Part shown: one piece after another, positions 32,057 to 39,106 of the stretch
Layout of the letters: the number at the start of each line of letters is the position of its first letter
Position numbering within the stretch: position 1 is the stretch's first letter
Assembly (NCBI GenBank): GCA_001275005.1
Contig: JWZX01002948.1
Coordinates: 1-39,106 of the forward strand
Direction of reading: 5' to 3'
Length of the DNA: 39,106 nt
Source: Chrysochromulina tobinii
Taxonomy: Eukaryota; Haptophyta; Prymnesiales; Chrysochromulinaceae
Notes under the pieces: model-generated
The model's input: the letters and a program-made list of their open reading frames with translations, nothing else
What the model was told of the DNA's origin: nothing
Databases searched by the model: none
Translations under genes and position numbers: made by a program

Positions 32057-32962
32057 CTAGTATTTCTGCAACAGCTTCTTGAACACGTCCACGAGGCTGA
32101 ACTGAATCGCCTGCGAGAGGAAGAGGCGCGGCACGCGTACCGAGAGACCGGACGCCAGGCCGATGAAGCCTCGCTCGCGGACAAAATCTTGCAGGCAGAG
32201 GATGATACTTGAGTGCTTGCCCGCCTGGATCTTCGATTTCGCGATGTCGATGGGATTGTTCAGGCACACTGAGAGCGCGCCGCCACACCCTCCGGCTAAA
32301 AACGAGACCCACGCCGGAGCGTTGCCGACGTCGTGGCCGAGTGCACGGCAGAGCACCGCCTTGACCTCACCAAAGCAGAAGAAGCGCACGGCAACGCTCG
32401 ACGATTGGCGCAGCGCCGTGGCGGTCGCGCCCACGTAGAGTGTGCCAACGCCTCCCTCGCGCACCAGCTGCAGCGCTGTCAGCGGTACCGAACCCTTCTG
32501 GGCCGACATTGCCTGCGACAGGACCTTGACGCGGTCGGTCGGCGCGGTCAGCGAGAGGGACTCGATGACACCCGAGCCGAGGCCGCATGCGAGCGAAGAC
32601 AGCCCAGGGTACTTGCTCCTGTCCACACCGATATGCTTGAGGTTGTCAGACAACAACTCGAAAGAGAAGAACCGTACTGAGGTCTTGGCTGCCGACTGCA
32701 AGAAGAAGGCCCAGAAGCCGTTATAGAGGCCAATAATGCCATTGGCCTGCACGATGGCCCGGGTGCACTCAATCGGAGAGCGGTACTTTTGCAGCTGCAC
32801 CTGCGTTGACAAGGTGTCCATGGGCATCGTGAAGCAGCAGTCAATGGCGCCAGCGCCTGCACCAGCAGCAACGGTGCGCCAGCCGCCCTTGCTTTCGGAG
32901 GTGGTGGGCTTGGGTGTCAGCATCGGCTGAGTCGTGACCTTGAGTGATATGTGAGCCGCCAT
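32057..32962 (-). CDS. Mitochondrial carrier family protein, citrate-carrier-like
   Basis: 301 residues, ATG 32962 to TAG 32057-32059, single exon, the usual length for the family. Three repeats are visible with signature motifs P47-M-D49 (PMDTLSTQV, the usual Lys/Arg replaced by Ser), P141-TDRVK and P237-IDIAK. Each is followed by a GLYNGF / TLYVGA / GLASGL turn. The general look (SAAKTSVRFFSFELLSDNLK, ATATALRQSSSVAVRFFCF, ACGLGSGVIESLSL) resembles tricarboxylate carriers of the SLC25A1/Ctp1 group. It would exchange organic acids across the inner mitochondrial membrane. Substrate assignment is tentative, and succinate/fumarate or oxodicarboxylate carriers are alternatives. The N-terminal ~25 residues are polar without a clear presequence, as usual for this family. 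Confidence 0.85.
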   Translation of the reverse strand: MAAHISLKVTTQPMLTPKPTTSESKGGWRTVAAGAGAGAIDCCFTMPMDTLSTQVQLQKYRSPIECTRAIVQANGIIGLYNGFWAFFLQSAAKTSVRFFSFELLSDNLKHIGVDRSKYPGLSSLACGLGSGVIESLSLTAPTDRVKVLSQAMSAQKGSVPLTALQLVREGGVGTLYVGATATALRQSSSVAVRFFCFGEVKAVLCRALGHDVGNAPAWVSFLAGGCGGALSVCLNNPIDIAKSKIQAGKHSSIILCLQDFVRERGFIGLASGLSVRVPRLFLSQAIQFSLVDVFKKLLQKY

Positions 32963-33203
32963 GTGAGCCGGTGTGCGAGTGGTCCAAGTCGTCCACGTGA
33001 GCCTTTCGGGATCGCAACCAACCGCGGGGTCTTAGAGTTGGACGCCATGTTCGTAGATGCACCTCAGTCGACGTGGAGATTCACATTCAAGATTCGTGGA
33101 GGTCTTGTGAAATTGTGTTCACAAAGGTTATATAACCGTGTACTAACCAGTCGTTCCGCATCACCTGTGTTTTCAGCACACCGATTGTGTCCGTCTGAGT
33201 CCG

Positions 33204-33890
33204 TCATGCCATCGCGAGCCGCAGCACAGCCCAGTCGCCTACCGTCACTTGGCAGCCCTTCTTGCCGATGGCAGCCTGGATGGCTGCCTCGAGCTTGCGC
33301 TCCGTTGCCGCCTTGGCATCTTCCGCCTTGGCCACCTCGGCCGCCAGGCGTGCCGCCTCGAGTTCCTCGGCTGTCCGCACAGTGTACTCCATGGGCACCA
33401 CGTCCAGCGTGATGGCCGTGCCCCCGGCTGCGACGGCGGCGTAGGCCTGCTGGAAGGCGAGCTCGGCGGCTGCGGCAGCCTGGCGCTGCTTCTCTATCGC
33501 GCGCTGGCGCTCCTCAGGGGTGATCACCCGCGCGGGCGCTGCTGCCTTAGTCTTGCCCGCCTTCTTTGGCGCTGCACCCTCCGCGGCTGCCTCAACAGAG
33601 GGCGCGCCCTCCGCGTCCGCGCTGCCGCTCGGCTCGCCCGCGGAGTCATCCGTCGCAGCCTTCGTGTCCTTCTTTTCCTTCTTCTTCTTCTCCGGCTGAG
33701 CCAGGCCAGCCACCATCGCCGCGGCCTTGGCCTTGGCCTTCTCGAGCTTCTTCTTTTCATCAAGCGCTGCCTGCTCCTTTTTGGTCAGCACCTTGGGCTG
33801 CGCGAACTCCGCTGACTTCATGTCCTGGACCTTGAAAGGCCCTTCAATGGCCTTGCCGCCCAGTGACGCCAGCGCCTTGTTGATGTCCAT
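33204..33890 (-). CDS. Charged Ala/Lys-rich hypothetical protein, 228 aa
   Basis: ATG 33890 (MDINKALASLGGKAIEGPF) to TGA 33204-33206, single exon. It is strongly charged and helical: EKAKAKAAAMVAGL, EKKKKEKKD, then an acidic Ser/Ala linker and PEERQRAIEKQRQAAAAAEL. The C-terminal part (AITLDVVPMEYTVRTAEELE, KKGCQVTVGDWAVLRLAMA) looks more globular. There is no membrane segment or signal peptide. I do not recognise the family. The lysine-rich helices would suit RNA, ribosome or cytoskeletal binding, but nothing settles it. It is head-to-head with the giant ankyrin gene, with 109 bp between start codons. Confidence 0.7.
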   Translation of the reverse strand: MDINKALASLGGKAIEGPFKVQDMKSAEFAQPKVLTKKEQAALDEKKKLEKAKAKAAAMVAGLAQPEKKKKEKKDTKAATDDSAGEPSGSADAEGAPSVEAAAEGAAPKKAGKTKAAAPARVITPEERQRAIEKQRQAAAAAELAFQQAYAAVAAGGTAITLDVVPMEYTVRTAEELEAARLAAEVAKAEDAKAATERKLEAAIQAAIGKKGCQVTVGDWAVLRLAMA

Positions 33891-33999
33891 CTCTCAGTGA
33901 CGCTGCTTCACCACGAGAACCGCGTTTTGCGACGACGTGCCGAGGTGTGAACGTTAACACGCACACAAGCAAGCAAGCAAGCAAGCAAGCACGCAAAAC
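33891..33999. promoter_or_regulatory. Compact divergent promoter with (AAGC)n microsatellite
   Basis: Only 109 bp separate two start codons on opposite strands. About a quarter of it is a tetranucleotide array (aagc, roughly 33967-33990) just upstream of the ankyrin gene ATG. Both transcripts must start within it, or inside the opposite gene. Confidence 0.5.
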
Positions 34000-36900
34000 A
34001 TGGCGCGCGCCCTGCTCGTCGCGGACCCGCTCCTCGCGGCGACTGCGGATAACGACGCGCATGAGGCACGGCCGGGGCATACGCCTGCCGGCACACCGAC
34101 AACTACGCTGTCCTTTGCGTGCGGGCACGGGCGCGACTCGCACCGCCCGCATGCAGAAAAAGCAAAAACTATGCTGAACACAGAAACCGATACAGAAAAG
34201 CTGTCTGTGCAGCCGCGGCCTGACGCTGCGCAGGCGCCAGAGCAGGCGAAGAACCAGACCGTGTCTCAGCCTTGCGACCTGGAGCACGCGGAGCAGCAGA
34301 CGCAACATCTTGCGCAACAGCAATCGCAGCAACAGCTGCTGCTGCTGACGCAGCAGCAGGAGGCCAGCTCGGACGCTACGGCTGCGTCAGCGCAGCCGCA
34401 GCTCGGCGGTGCACATGCTTCAGAGCAGGCGCAGGAGCTCCAGGCCGCAGTGCAGCCGCGCGTTCCGGCTCGGGTGGAACTGCAGACGCAGCATCCAGCG
34501 CCGCAGCAGTCGCAGCAGCAGACGCTGCCAGGTGGGCGCGGCGGGCGCGAGCGCACAGTGTCTGGCGAGATGCTGGCGCGCGCTGAAGGCGCCGCCGGCA
34601 CCAGCAGCGAGCCGGCTGCCACATCCAACGCAGCCCAGACTGACTGGGGCTACGGCTTCGACGAGGAAGTCGGGTATCCGGGCGAAGGTAACACGGATGA
34701 AGAGAGCACGAGCGACGACGAGCGCGACGAAGGCGAAGCTGCAGCAGTGCAGCGACGCGCGCAACGACGTGCCTCGGCGCACGCCAGGCTAATCTGGCAG
34801 AGCCAAGCGCAGCAGCAAATGCAACAGCAGTTATTGTCGCAAACGCAGCTGCAGCTGCAAGATCAAACGCAGCGGCAGGCGCAGCAGCAAATGCAGGTTG
34901 ACATGGGCCACGGCCCTGACGAGGAGGTTGGCATTCCCGGCGATGGGAACTCGAACGTGGACTCGAACGAGGAGAGCGACGACGAGCACGACGACGGCGA
35001 CGCCGCTGCGCAATTGCGTGCAATGGCGCGAGCGATGCAGCACCAGCAGCTGCAGGAGCAAGCGCAGCAACAAGCGCAGCAGCAGACGCAGCTGCAAACA
35101 CAACAGCAGGAGGCTGGCTCGAGCGCGAGCGGCGCGAAGCGCGAACGCGGCGAGCGAGGTGGGCGCAGGCGCAAGAAGAAGTCTGGCGAGAAGCAGGCAT
35201 GCAACGAAGGGGCCGCTGGCTCCATCTCCGGACTCACCACCACCGCCACCTTCGCGTCGACGCAGGATGCCGCGCTGCGAGAGCACGAGGCGAGCGTCGC
35301 AGGGCTGAGCGGCGAGCTCAAGCGCCACGCGCTACGCGCATTGGAGCAGATGAGAAGCACGCACGCCCTTGGCGCACATGCCCCGGTACAGGCTTGGGAG
35401 CTGGCTGCAGCGCAGCTGCCCGTTCCGGCGCATGCGGTGCACCTGCAGATGCAGCATCCAGCTCTGCAGCAGCCGCAGCAGCAGACGCTGCCGCAAGCAG
35501 CTCACTCGGATGCCACAGCGGCAGGCGGAGAAAAGCGCGGGCGCGGCGAGCGCGGCGGACGCGGGCGCAAGAAGGCTGGCGAGAAACAAGCGCGCACCGA
35601 AGGGGCTGCCGGCTCCAGTACCGACCCGGCCGTCATCGAGTCGGCCACCATCGCCACTTCCTTGGCGACTGTGGACGCCGCACATCATGAGCACGCGACG
35701 CATGTTGCGGGGCTGAGGGGCGAGCCTAAGCGCCACGCGCTTCGCGCACTCGAGCAGATGAGTGCGACGCGCGCTCGACTACTGGATGCCATCCAGGGGG
35801 CGAGCGGTCGCAACGACGCGGAGGCGTTCAACGCGATTGCGAGCGTCCTGCGCGGCGCAGCTGGCGCGCTGCAACGCTTGGCCGGAGGAGTCGAGCAAGC
35901 CGGGCATGACATGCATCACAAGCGCAGGGGCGCTGACGCGCGTCACGCACAACACGACGCGCGCCAAGGTCACCGCGGCCCGGCGGCGACGCACACGGGC
36001 CACGCGAGCGGCAGCGGCAGATACGGCGGCGGCGGCAAGGGCGGCGGCGACAAGGGCGGCGGCAGCAAGGACGGCGGCAGCAAAAGCAGCGACGCACGCC
36101 AACAACAGCTGCAGCTGGCCAGTGCGGACGCTGCGACGGCGCGCGACGACGCGGCACACGCTCCAGTGCAAGCTCAGGAGCAGACGGGCGTGGCCGTGCA
36201 CGCCAGCTTCCTCTCAACAGCAAACTCAACTGGCGACGCAGCAGCAGCAATCTCGCCCAGAGACATGCAGACTGACTGGGGCTACGGCCCCGACGAGGAA
36301 GTTGGCTATCCAGGCGAGGGAAATTCGGACGAGGAGAGCAGCGACGACGAGCGCTACGGCGACGAAGCTGCAGCGCTGCGACGTGTGCAGCGACGCGCCT
36401 CGGAGCATGCTAAGCTGCTCTGGCAGAACCAAGCGCAGGAGCAACAGCAACAGCAGATGTTGCTGGCTGGCACGGGCAGCACGAGTAGACATCACCCTCC
36501 CTCGTCGCCACCGCCACCGAGCGCGCCGCCGTCACCGCCAAACAGCGACAGCGAGGAGGACGGCGAGGCAGACGGCGAGGCAGACGGCGAGGGAGACGGT
36601 GAGGAAGACGGCGAGGAAGACGGCGAGATGCACCCTGGCGAGGATGATGACGAAGAGGAGGGCGCCAGCGGCGAGGACGGCAGCGGCACGGCACACGTGC
36701 CAGCTCCAGCTGTGCCAATGGACGAGATGGACGGCGACGAACCTGAAGATGAGGCTGCCCTCCAAGCCGGCGCTGACGACGACTACGATTACTACTTCTA
36801 CTCCACGGCTCTGGTGCCTGGTGGCGAGGGCACTGGCCTGAGCATTCTCGCGGCACAATTCGGAGACACAATGGAGCTGCGTCGGCGGCTCGCCGCGGGC

Positions 36901-39106
36901 GAGGACATCCAACTTGCAGACATGTCAGGTTTGCCGCCAGTGGCGGCAGCGCTCGGCATTCATCGCAGGTCCTACAGTCACTATCCGGCGTATGCGAACG
37001 CGCATCCGGTGCACGAAATCGTCACGCTGCTTCTCGAGCACGGTGCTAGTGCAAACACGCCCGATCATCACGGCTACACGCCGATGGCGTATGCGTGCTT
37101 GATCAACAATCTTGACACGGTTCAGCTCCTCTCTTCCTACGGCGCCAGGCGCAGCTTCCCCCCTTACATCTTCCGCCCCGGAGAGCCTGTGCCCGCGTTC
37201 CACCACTTGCTGTTCCCGAGAGCCGCCGAGGAAATCGCGGGGCGCGCGATCAAGGCCTGGCTCGTCAGGACGCAGGCGTGGAAGACGCCGCTCCACCACG
37301 TGGCACTTATCACGGGCCCGCGCGCTCTGGCTCTCTTACGCAACGGCGCGACCATAGATCACGCCGACGTGCTCGGCGAGCCCACGCCGCTCTCCCTGGC
37401 AATGGAGCTGGAGGCCGAGGGCGCGGCGCCGGAAGGCTCCGCGCCGGCGCTGGTTCTCTTGGCGGCGGCACCCTGGGGACGAGCGACGCATCGACTCTTT
37501 CCCACAGAGGCGAGAGCATACGCGGTGCAACTGCTACTACTCGGGCACAACCTATCTCGACAACTTGAGCTCGCTGCAGCGGCACAGCAAGGCATGCTAG
37601 ATCCGTGGGTCGACAATATCATGCCCCGCCTAGTCGCTCGAGAGTACCGCGACGGCAGCAGCGACGCAGGCGACGGCAGCAAGGGCGACGGCAGCAAGGG
37701 CGGCAGCGGCTCGGGCGGCCACGACAGGACAGGCGGCAGCAGCACCAGCAAGGATGGCGGCGGCAAGGGCGGCGGCGGCAAAGACGGTGAGCCCGCGCCA
37801 GTCCGAGATGTGGCGTCTGAATCCACGACCGCGCCGTTCCGAGATGAGGCGTCTGAATCCACGACCCAATCTTCATCCCAACAGAACCGCATGACTGAGC
37901 CACCTATGATCGCCACGGCCGTCACTGGAATTTCGGTCATGCCAGACTGTTCGATGCTGATGGTCAACGACAAAGGCCCTCTACCTCGTTGCAGCGGCGC
38001 GGGCAACGATGAAGGCCCTCTACCTCGGCCAGATCTAGCCGCCGCCAGAACAAGGCCGTCTACTCCTGTCCCGCTCCTTGAGCTTGACGACGACGACGGC
38101 GGCAAGGGCGCCGACAGCAAAGAGAGCGGCGACGAGAAGGGCGACGGCAACACGAGCAGAGTTCACCCTCCCTCGTCATCACCGCCACCAAGTGCACCGC
38201 CGTCACCGCCAGGCAGCGACGGTGAAGAAGACGGTGAGGAAGACGGCGAGGGGCATTCCGGCGACGATGGCACCGTGAGCAGAGGCGACGCTGCGCTGCC
38301 CGCAATACTGCCCATCAGCGAGACTGCCGTGGCTGCACAGGTGCAACCGCGAGCACCGCAGCAACGGCTAGAGCGGCCAGCGCGTGCGCGCGTGTCACCG
38401 TCTAGGCTGCAAGCAATCGACTGGACGCTGGTGCGTTCAAGCGGCGGTGCGGGCAAGAGCGCGGCGCCTTCTTCGGTCGGCAGAGGCGACGGCGCAAGCG
38501 CCAAACTCGCTGGCAAGGCCAAGGCGAGCGGCGAGCGACCGTCTCGACCAGCGCGAGTACGCCAGTCACCGGATCGAATGCAGCCGGCCAATTGGTTGCG
38601 CAGCACGCCTGCACTGGGCGCCGGCGGCAGCTCAAGCATTCACAGCGGCGGCAAGGCCAAGGCAAGCGACGTGCCACCGAGACTCAAGGCGGTCGTCAGC
38701 AGGCCAACGGCGGCGGGCGACAGGATGATGGCTGAGGAGCGGCAGGCCGCGCTGGGTGATCGGAGGTTACTCACCAGCCTTGCAGGCCCCTCTACCAAAG
38801 GCGCGACAGATCACAGTGAGCTCCTGCTACAGCTTCGAGCGGCACGCTTCAGACACGAAGCGCGGCTACCAGCGCCTGAGCTACCAAGACACCGCGTCAC
38901 GGTCAACGAAGGGAAAGCAGTCATGTCGGATCCCGTCGATGTGCTGCTCAAGCTCGCACTGCGTACTGTCGTGTTCCTGAACGAACAGCGGCAGATGCAC
39001 ACTGGTCTCAATACGGCGCTCATCGAGGCTAAGGAGGCTCAATTGAACATGATCCGCGAGAAGCTTGCGGACAGGGGTGTCCAACTCGAGGAGACTGGAA
39101 GTGAGG
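34000..39106 (+). CDS. Giant Gln-rich ankyrin-repeat protein, 3' end beyond window
   Basis: ATG 34000 (MARALLVADPLLAATADNDA) opens a frame that has no stop to 39106: 1702 codons, truncated by the window edge. The N-terminal third is Gln/Ala-rich and built from repeated modules. DEEVGYPGEGN-type blocks recur at ~34635-34690, 34895-34950 and 36267-36325. LKRHALRALEQM recurs at 35318-35353 and 35726-35761. Gly/Lys-rich (GGGDKGGGSKDGGSK) and acidic PPSPP-DGEEDGE blocks follow. Ankyrin repeats lie at about 36815-37430: LLLEHGASANTPDHHGYTPM, then TPLHHVALITGPRALALLRN and GATIDHADVLGEPTPLSLAM. They continue into PWGRATHRLFPTEARAYAVQ and an IMPRLV ending. The C-terminal part is basic and disordered. 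Probably a scaffold; function unknown. Confidence 0.8.
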   Translation, partial: MARALLVADPLLAATADNDAHEARPGHTPAGTPTTTLSFACGHGRDSHRPHAEKAKTMLNTETDTEKLSVQPRPDAAQAPEQAKNQTVSQPCDLEHAEQQTQHLAQQQSQQQLLLLTQQQEASSDATAASAQPQLGGAHASEQAQELQAAVQPRVPARVELQTQHPAPQQSQQQTLPGGRGGRERTVSGEMLARAEGAAGTSSEPAATSNAAQTDWGYGFDEEVGYPGEGNTDEESTSDDERDEGEAAAVQRRAQRRASAHARLIWQSQAQQQMQQQLLSQTQLQLQDQTQRQAQQQMQVDMGHGPDEEVGIPGDGNSNVDSNEESDDEHDDGDAAAQLRAMARAMQHQQLQEQAQQQAQQQTQLQTQQQEAGSSASGAKRERGERGGRRRKKKSGEKQACNEGAAGSISGLTTTATFASTQDAALREHEASVAGLSGELKRHALRALEQMRSTHALGAHAPVQAWELAAAQLPVPAHAVHLQMQHPALQQPQQQTLPQAAHSDATAAGGEKRGRGERGGRGRKKAGEKQARTEGAAGSSTDPAVIESATIATSLATVDAAHHEHATHVAGLRGEPKRHALRALEQMSATRARLLDAIQGASGRNDAEAFNAIASVLRGAAGALQRLAGGVEQAGHDMHHKRRGADARHAQHDARQGHRGPAATHTGHASGSGRYGGGGKGGGDKGGGSKDGGSKSSDARQQQLQLASADAATARDDAAHAPVQAQEQTGVAVHASFLSTANSTGDAAAAISPRDMQTDWGYGPDEEVGYPGEGNSDEESSDDERYGDEAAALRRVQRRASEHAKLLWQNQAQEQQQQQMLLAGTGSTSRHHPPSSPPPPSAPPSPPNSDSEEDGEADGEADGEGDGEEDGEEDGEMHPGEDDDEEEGASGEDGSGTAHVPAPAVPMDEMDGDEPEDEAALQAGADDDYDYYFYSTALVPGGEGTGLSILAAQFGDTMELRRRLAAGEDIQLADMSGLPPVAAALGIHRRSYSHYPAYANAHPVHEIVTLLLEHGASANTPDHHGYTPMAYACLINNLDTVQLLSSYGARRSFPPYIFRPGEPVPAFHHLLFPRAAEEIAGRAIKAWLVRTQAWKTPLHHVALITGPRALALLRNGATIDHADVLGEPTPLSLAMELEAEGAAPEGSAPALVLLAAAPWGRATHRLFPTEARAYAVQLLLLGHNLSRQLELAAAAQQGMLDPWVDNIMPRLVAREYRDGSSDAGDGSKGDGSKGGSGSGGHDRTGGSSTSKDGGGKGGGGKDGEPAPVRDVASESTTAPFRDEASESTTQSSSQQNRMTEPPMIATAVTGISVMPDCSMLMVNDKGPLPRCSGAGNDEGPLPRPDLAAARTRPSTPVPLLELDDDDGGKGADSKESGDEKGDGNTSRVHPPSSSPPPSAPPSPPGSDGEEDGEEDGEGHSGDDGTVSRGDAALPAILPISETAVAAQVQPRAPQQRLERPARARVSPSRLQAIDWTLVRSSGGAGKSAAPSSVGRGDGASAKLAGKAKASGERPSRPARVRQSPDRMQPANWLRSTPALGAGGSSSIHSGGKAKASDVPPRLKAVVSRPTAAGDRMMAEERQAALGDRRLLTSLAGPSTKGATDHSELLLQLRAARFRHEARLPAPELPRHRVTVNEGKAVMSDPVDVLLKLALRTVVFLNEQRQMHTGLNTALIEAKEAQLNMIREKLADRGVQLEETGSE

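Noticed and set aside
35762-36841. Arg/Thr/Ala-rich frame inside the ankyrin gene
   Set aside because: Runs within the longer uninterrupted frame, which alone has ankyrin repeats and repeated modules.
1-39106. tRNA or rRNA genes and viral or transposase genes
   Set aside because: I found no cloverleaf with convincing A and B boxes, no rRNA-like stretch, and no reverse transcriptase, integrase or transposase motif by eye. A covariance-model search would be decisive.

Overview
This is a gene-dense, GC-rich eukaryotic nuclear segment, most likely from a flagellated alga with a secondary plastid. A haptophyte is my best guess. The reasons are a ciliary microtubule inner protein (CFAP210-like), an N-terminus that looks like a signal peptide plus transit peptide on a ferredoxin-like protein, large SPPPP-rich beta-helix surface proteins, and an ankyrin protein of a style I associate with haptophytes from memory. 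The lineage is inferred and was not searched. I saw no prokaryotic operons, rRNA, convincing tRNA, CRISPR array or virus.

Layout. 1-2.4 kb: the edge of a proline-rich reading frame, a 50-bp tandem duplication, the degenerate kinase-like end of a minus-strand gene, and a small acidic protein. 3.4-5.7 kb: CFAP210-like (minus) head-to-head with a PITH-domain protein (plus). 6.0-7.9 kb: a repeat-laden S/P-rich reading frame. 8.3-8.9 kb: a V-ATPase subunit c homologue that has serine in place of the essential glutamate. 9.2-13.3 kb: RING protein, small hypothetical, alpha/beta hydrolase, PDZ plus 2Fe-2S ferredoxin fusion. 13.7-18.5 kb: a 1596-residue, uninterrupted GBF1/GNOM-type Sec7 ARF-GEF. 18.8-23.3 kb: an armadillo-like protein in four exons. 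23.9-27.7 kb: SPPPP-rich surface proteins with a beta-helix, a membrane anchor and a probable frameshift. 27.95-31.6 kb: a FAM91 homologue in seven exons. 32.0-33.9 kb: a mitochondrial carrier and a charged hypothetical. 34.0 kb to the right edge: a giant ankyrin protein, open at the end. Many pairs are divergent with 70-270 bp between start codons.

The standout observation is intron creation caught in the act. All six FAM91 introns and two of the three armadillo-gene introns lie between direct duplications of 18-31 bp of the host exon. Each duplication begins with the GTG that serves as 5' splice site. The inserted DNA brings only a branch-point-like motif, a pyrimidine tract and a terminal CAG. 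Two insert families recur: a roughly 50-bp core with four near-identical copies, and a CTGATTGCC-type decamer array. Two introns show a second insertion at an already occupied site. A third kind of insert, built on AATCTCGG repeats and lacking splice signals, sits in exons with the same flanking duplication and a length that keeps frame. These look like introner-like elements, with unusually long, variable-length target duplications.

Two of the genes act in the same cell-biological area. FAM91 is a subunit of the WDR11 complex that captures vesicles at the trans-Golgi, and GBF1 activates ARF on the Golgi. I see no evidence that they are co-regulated.
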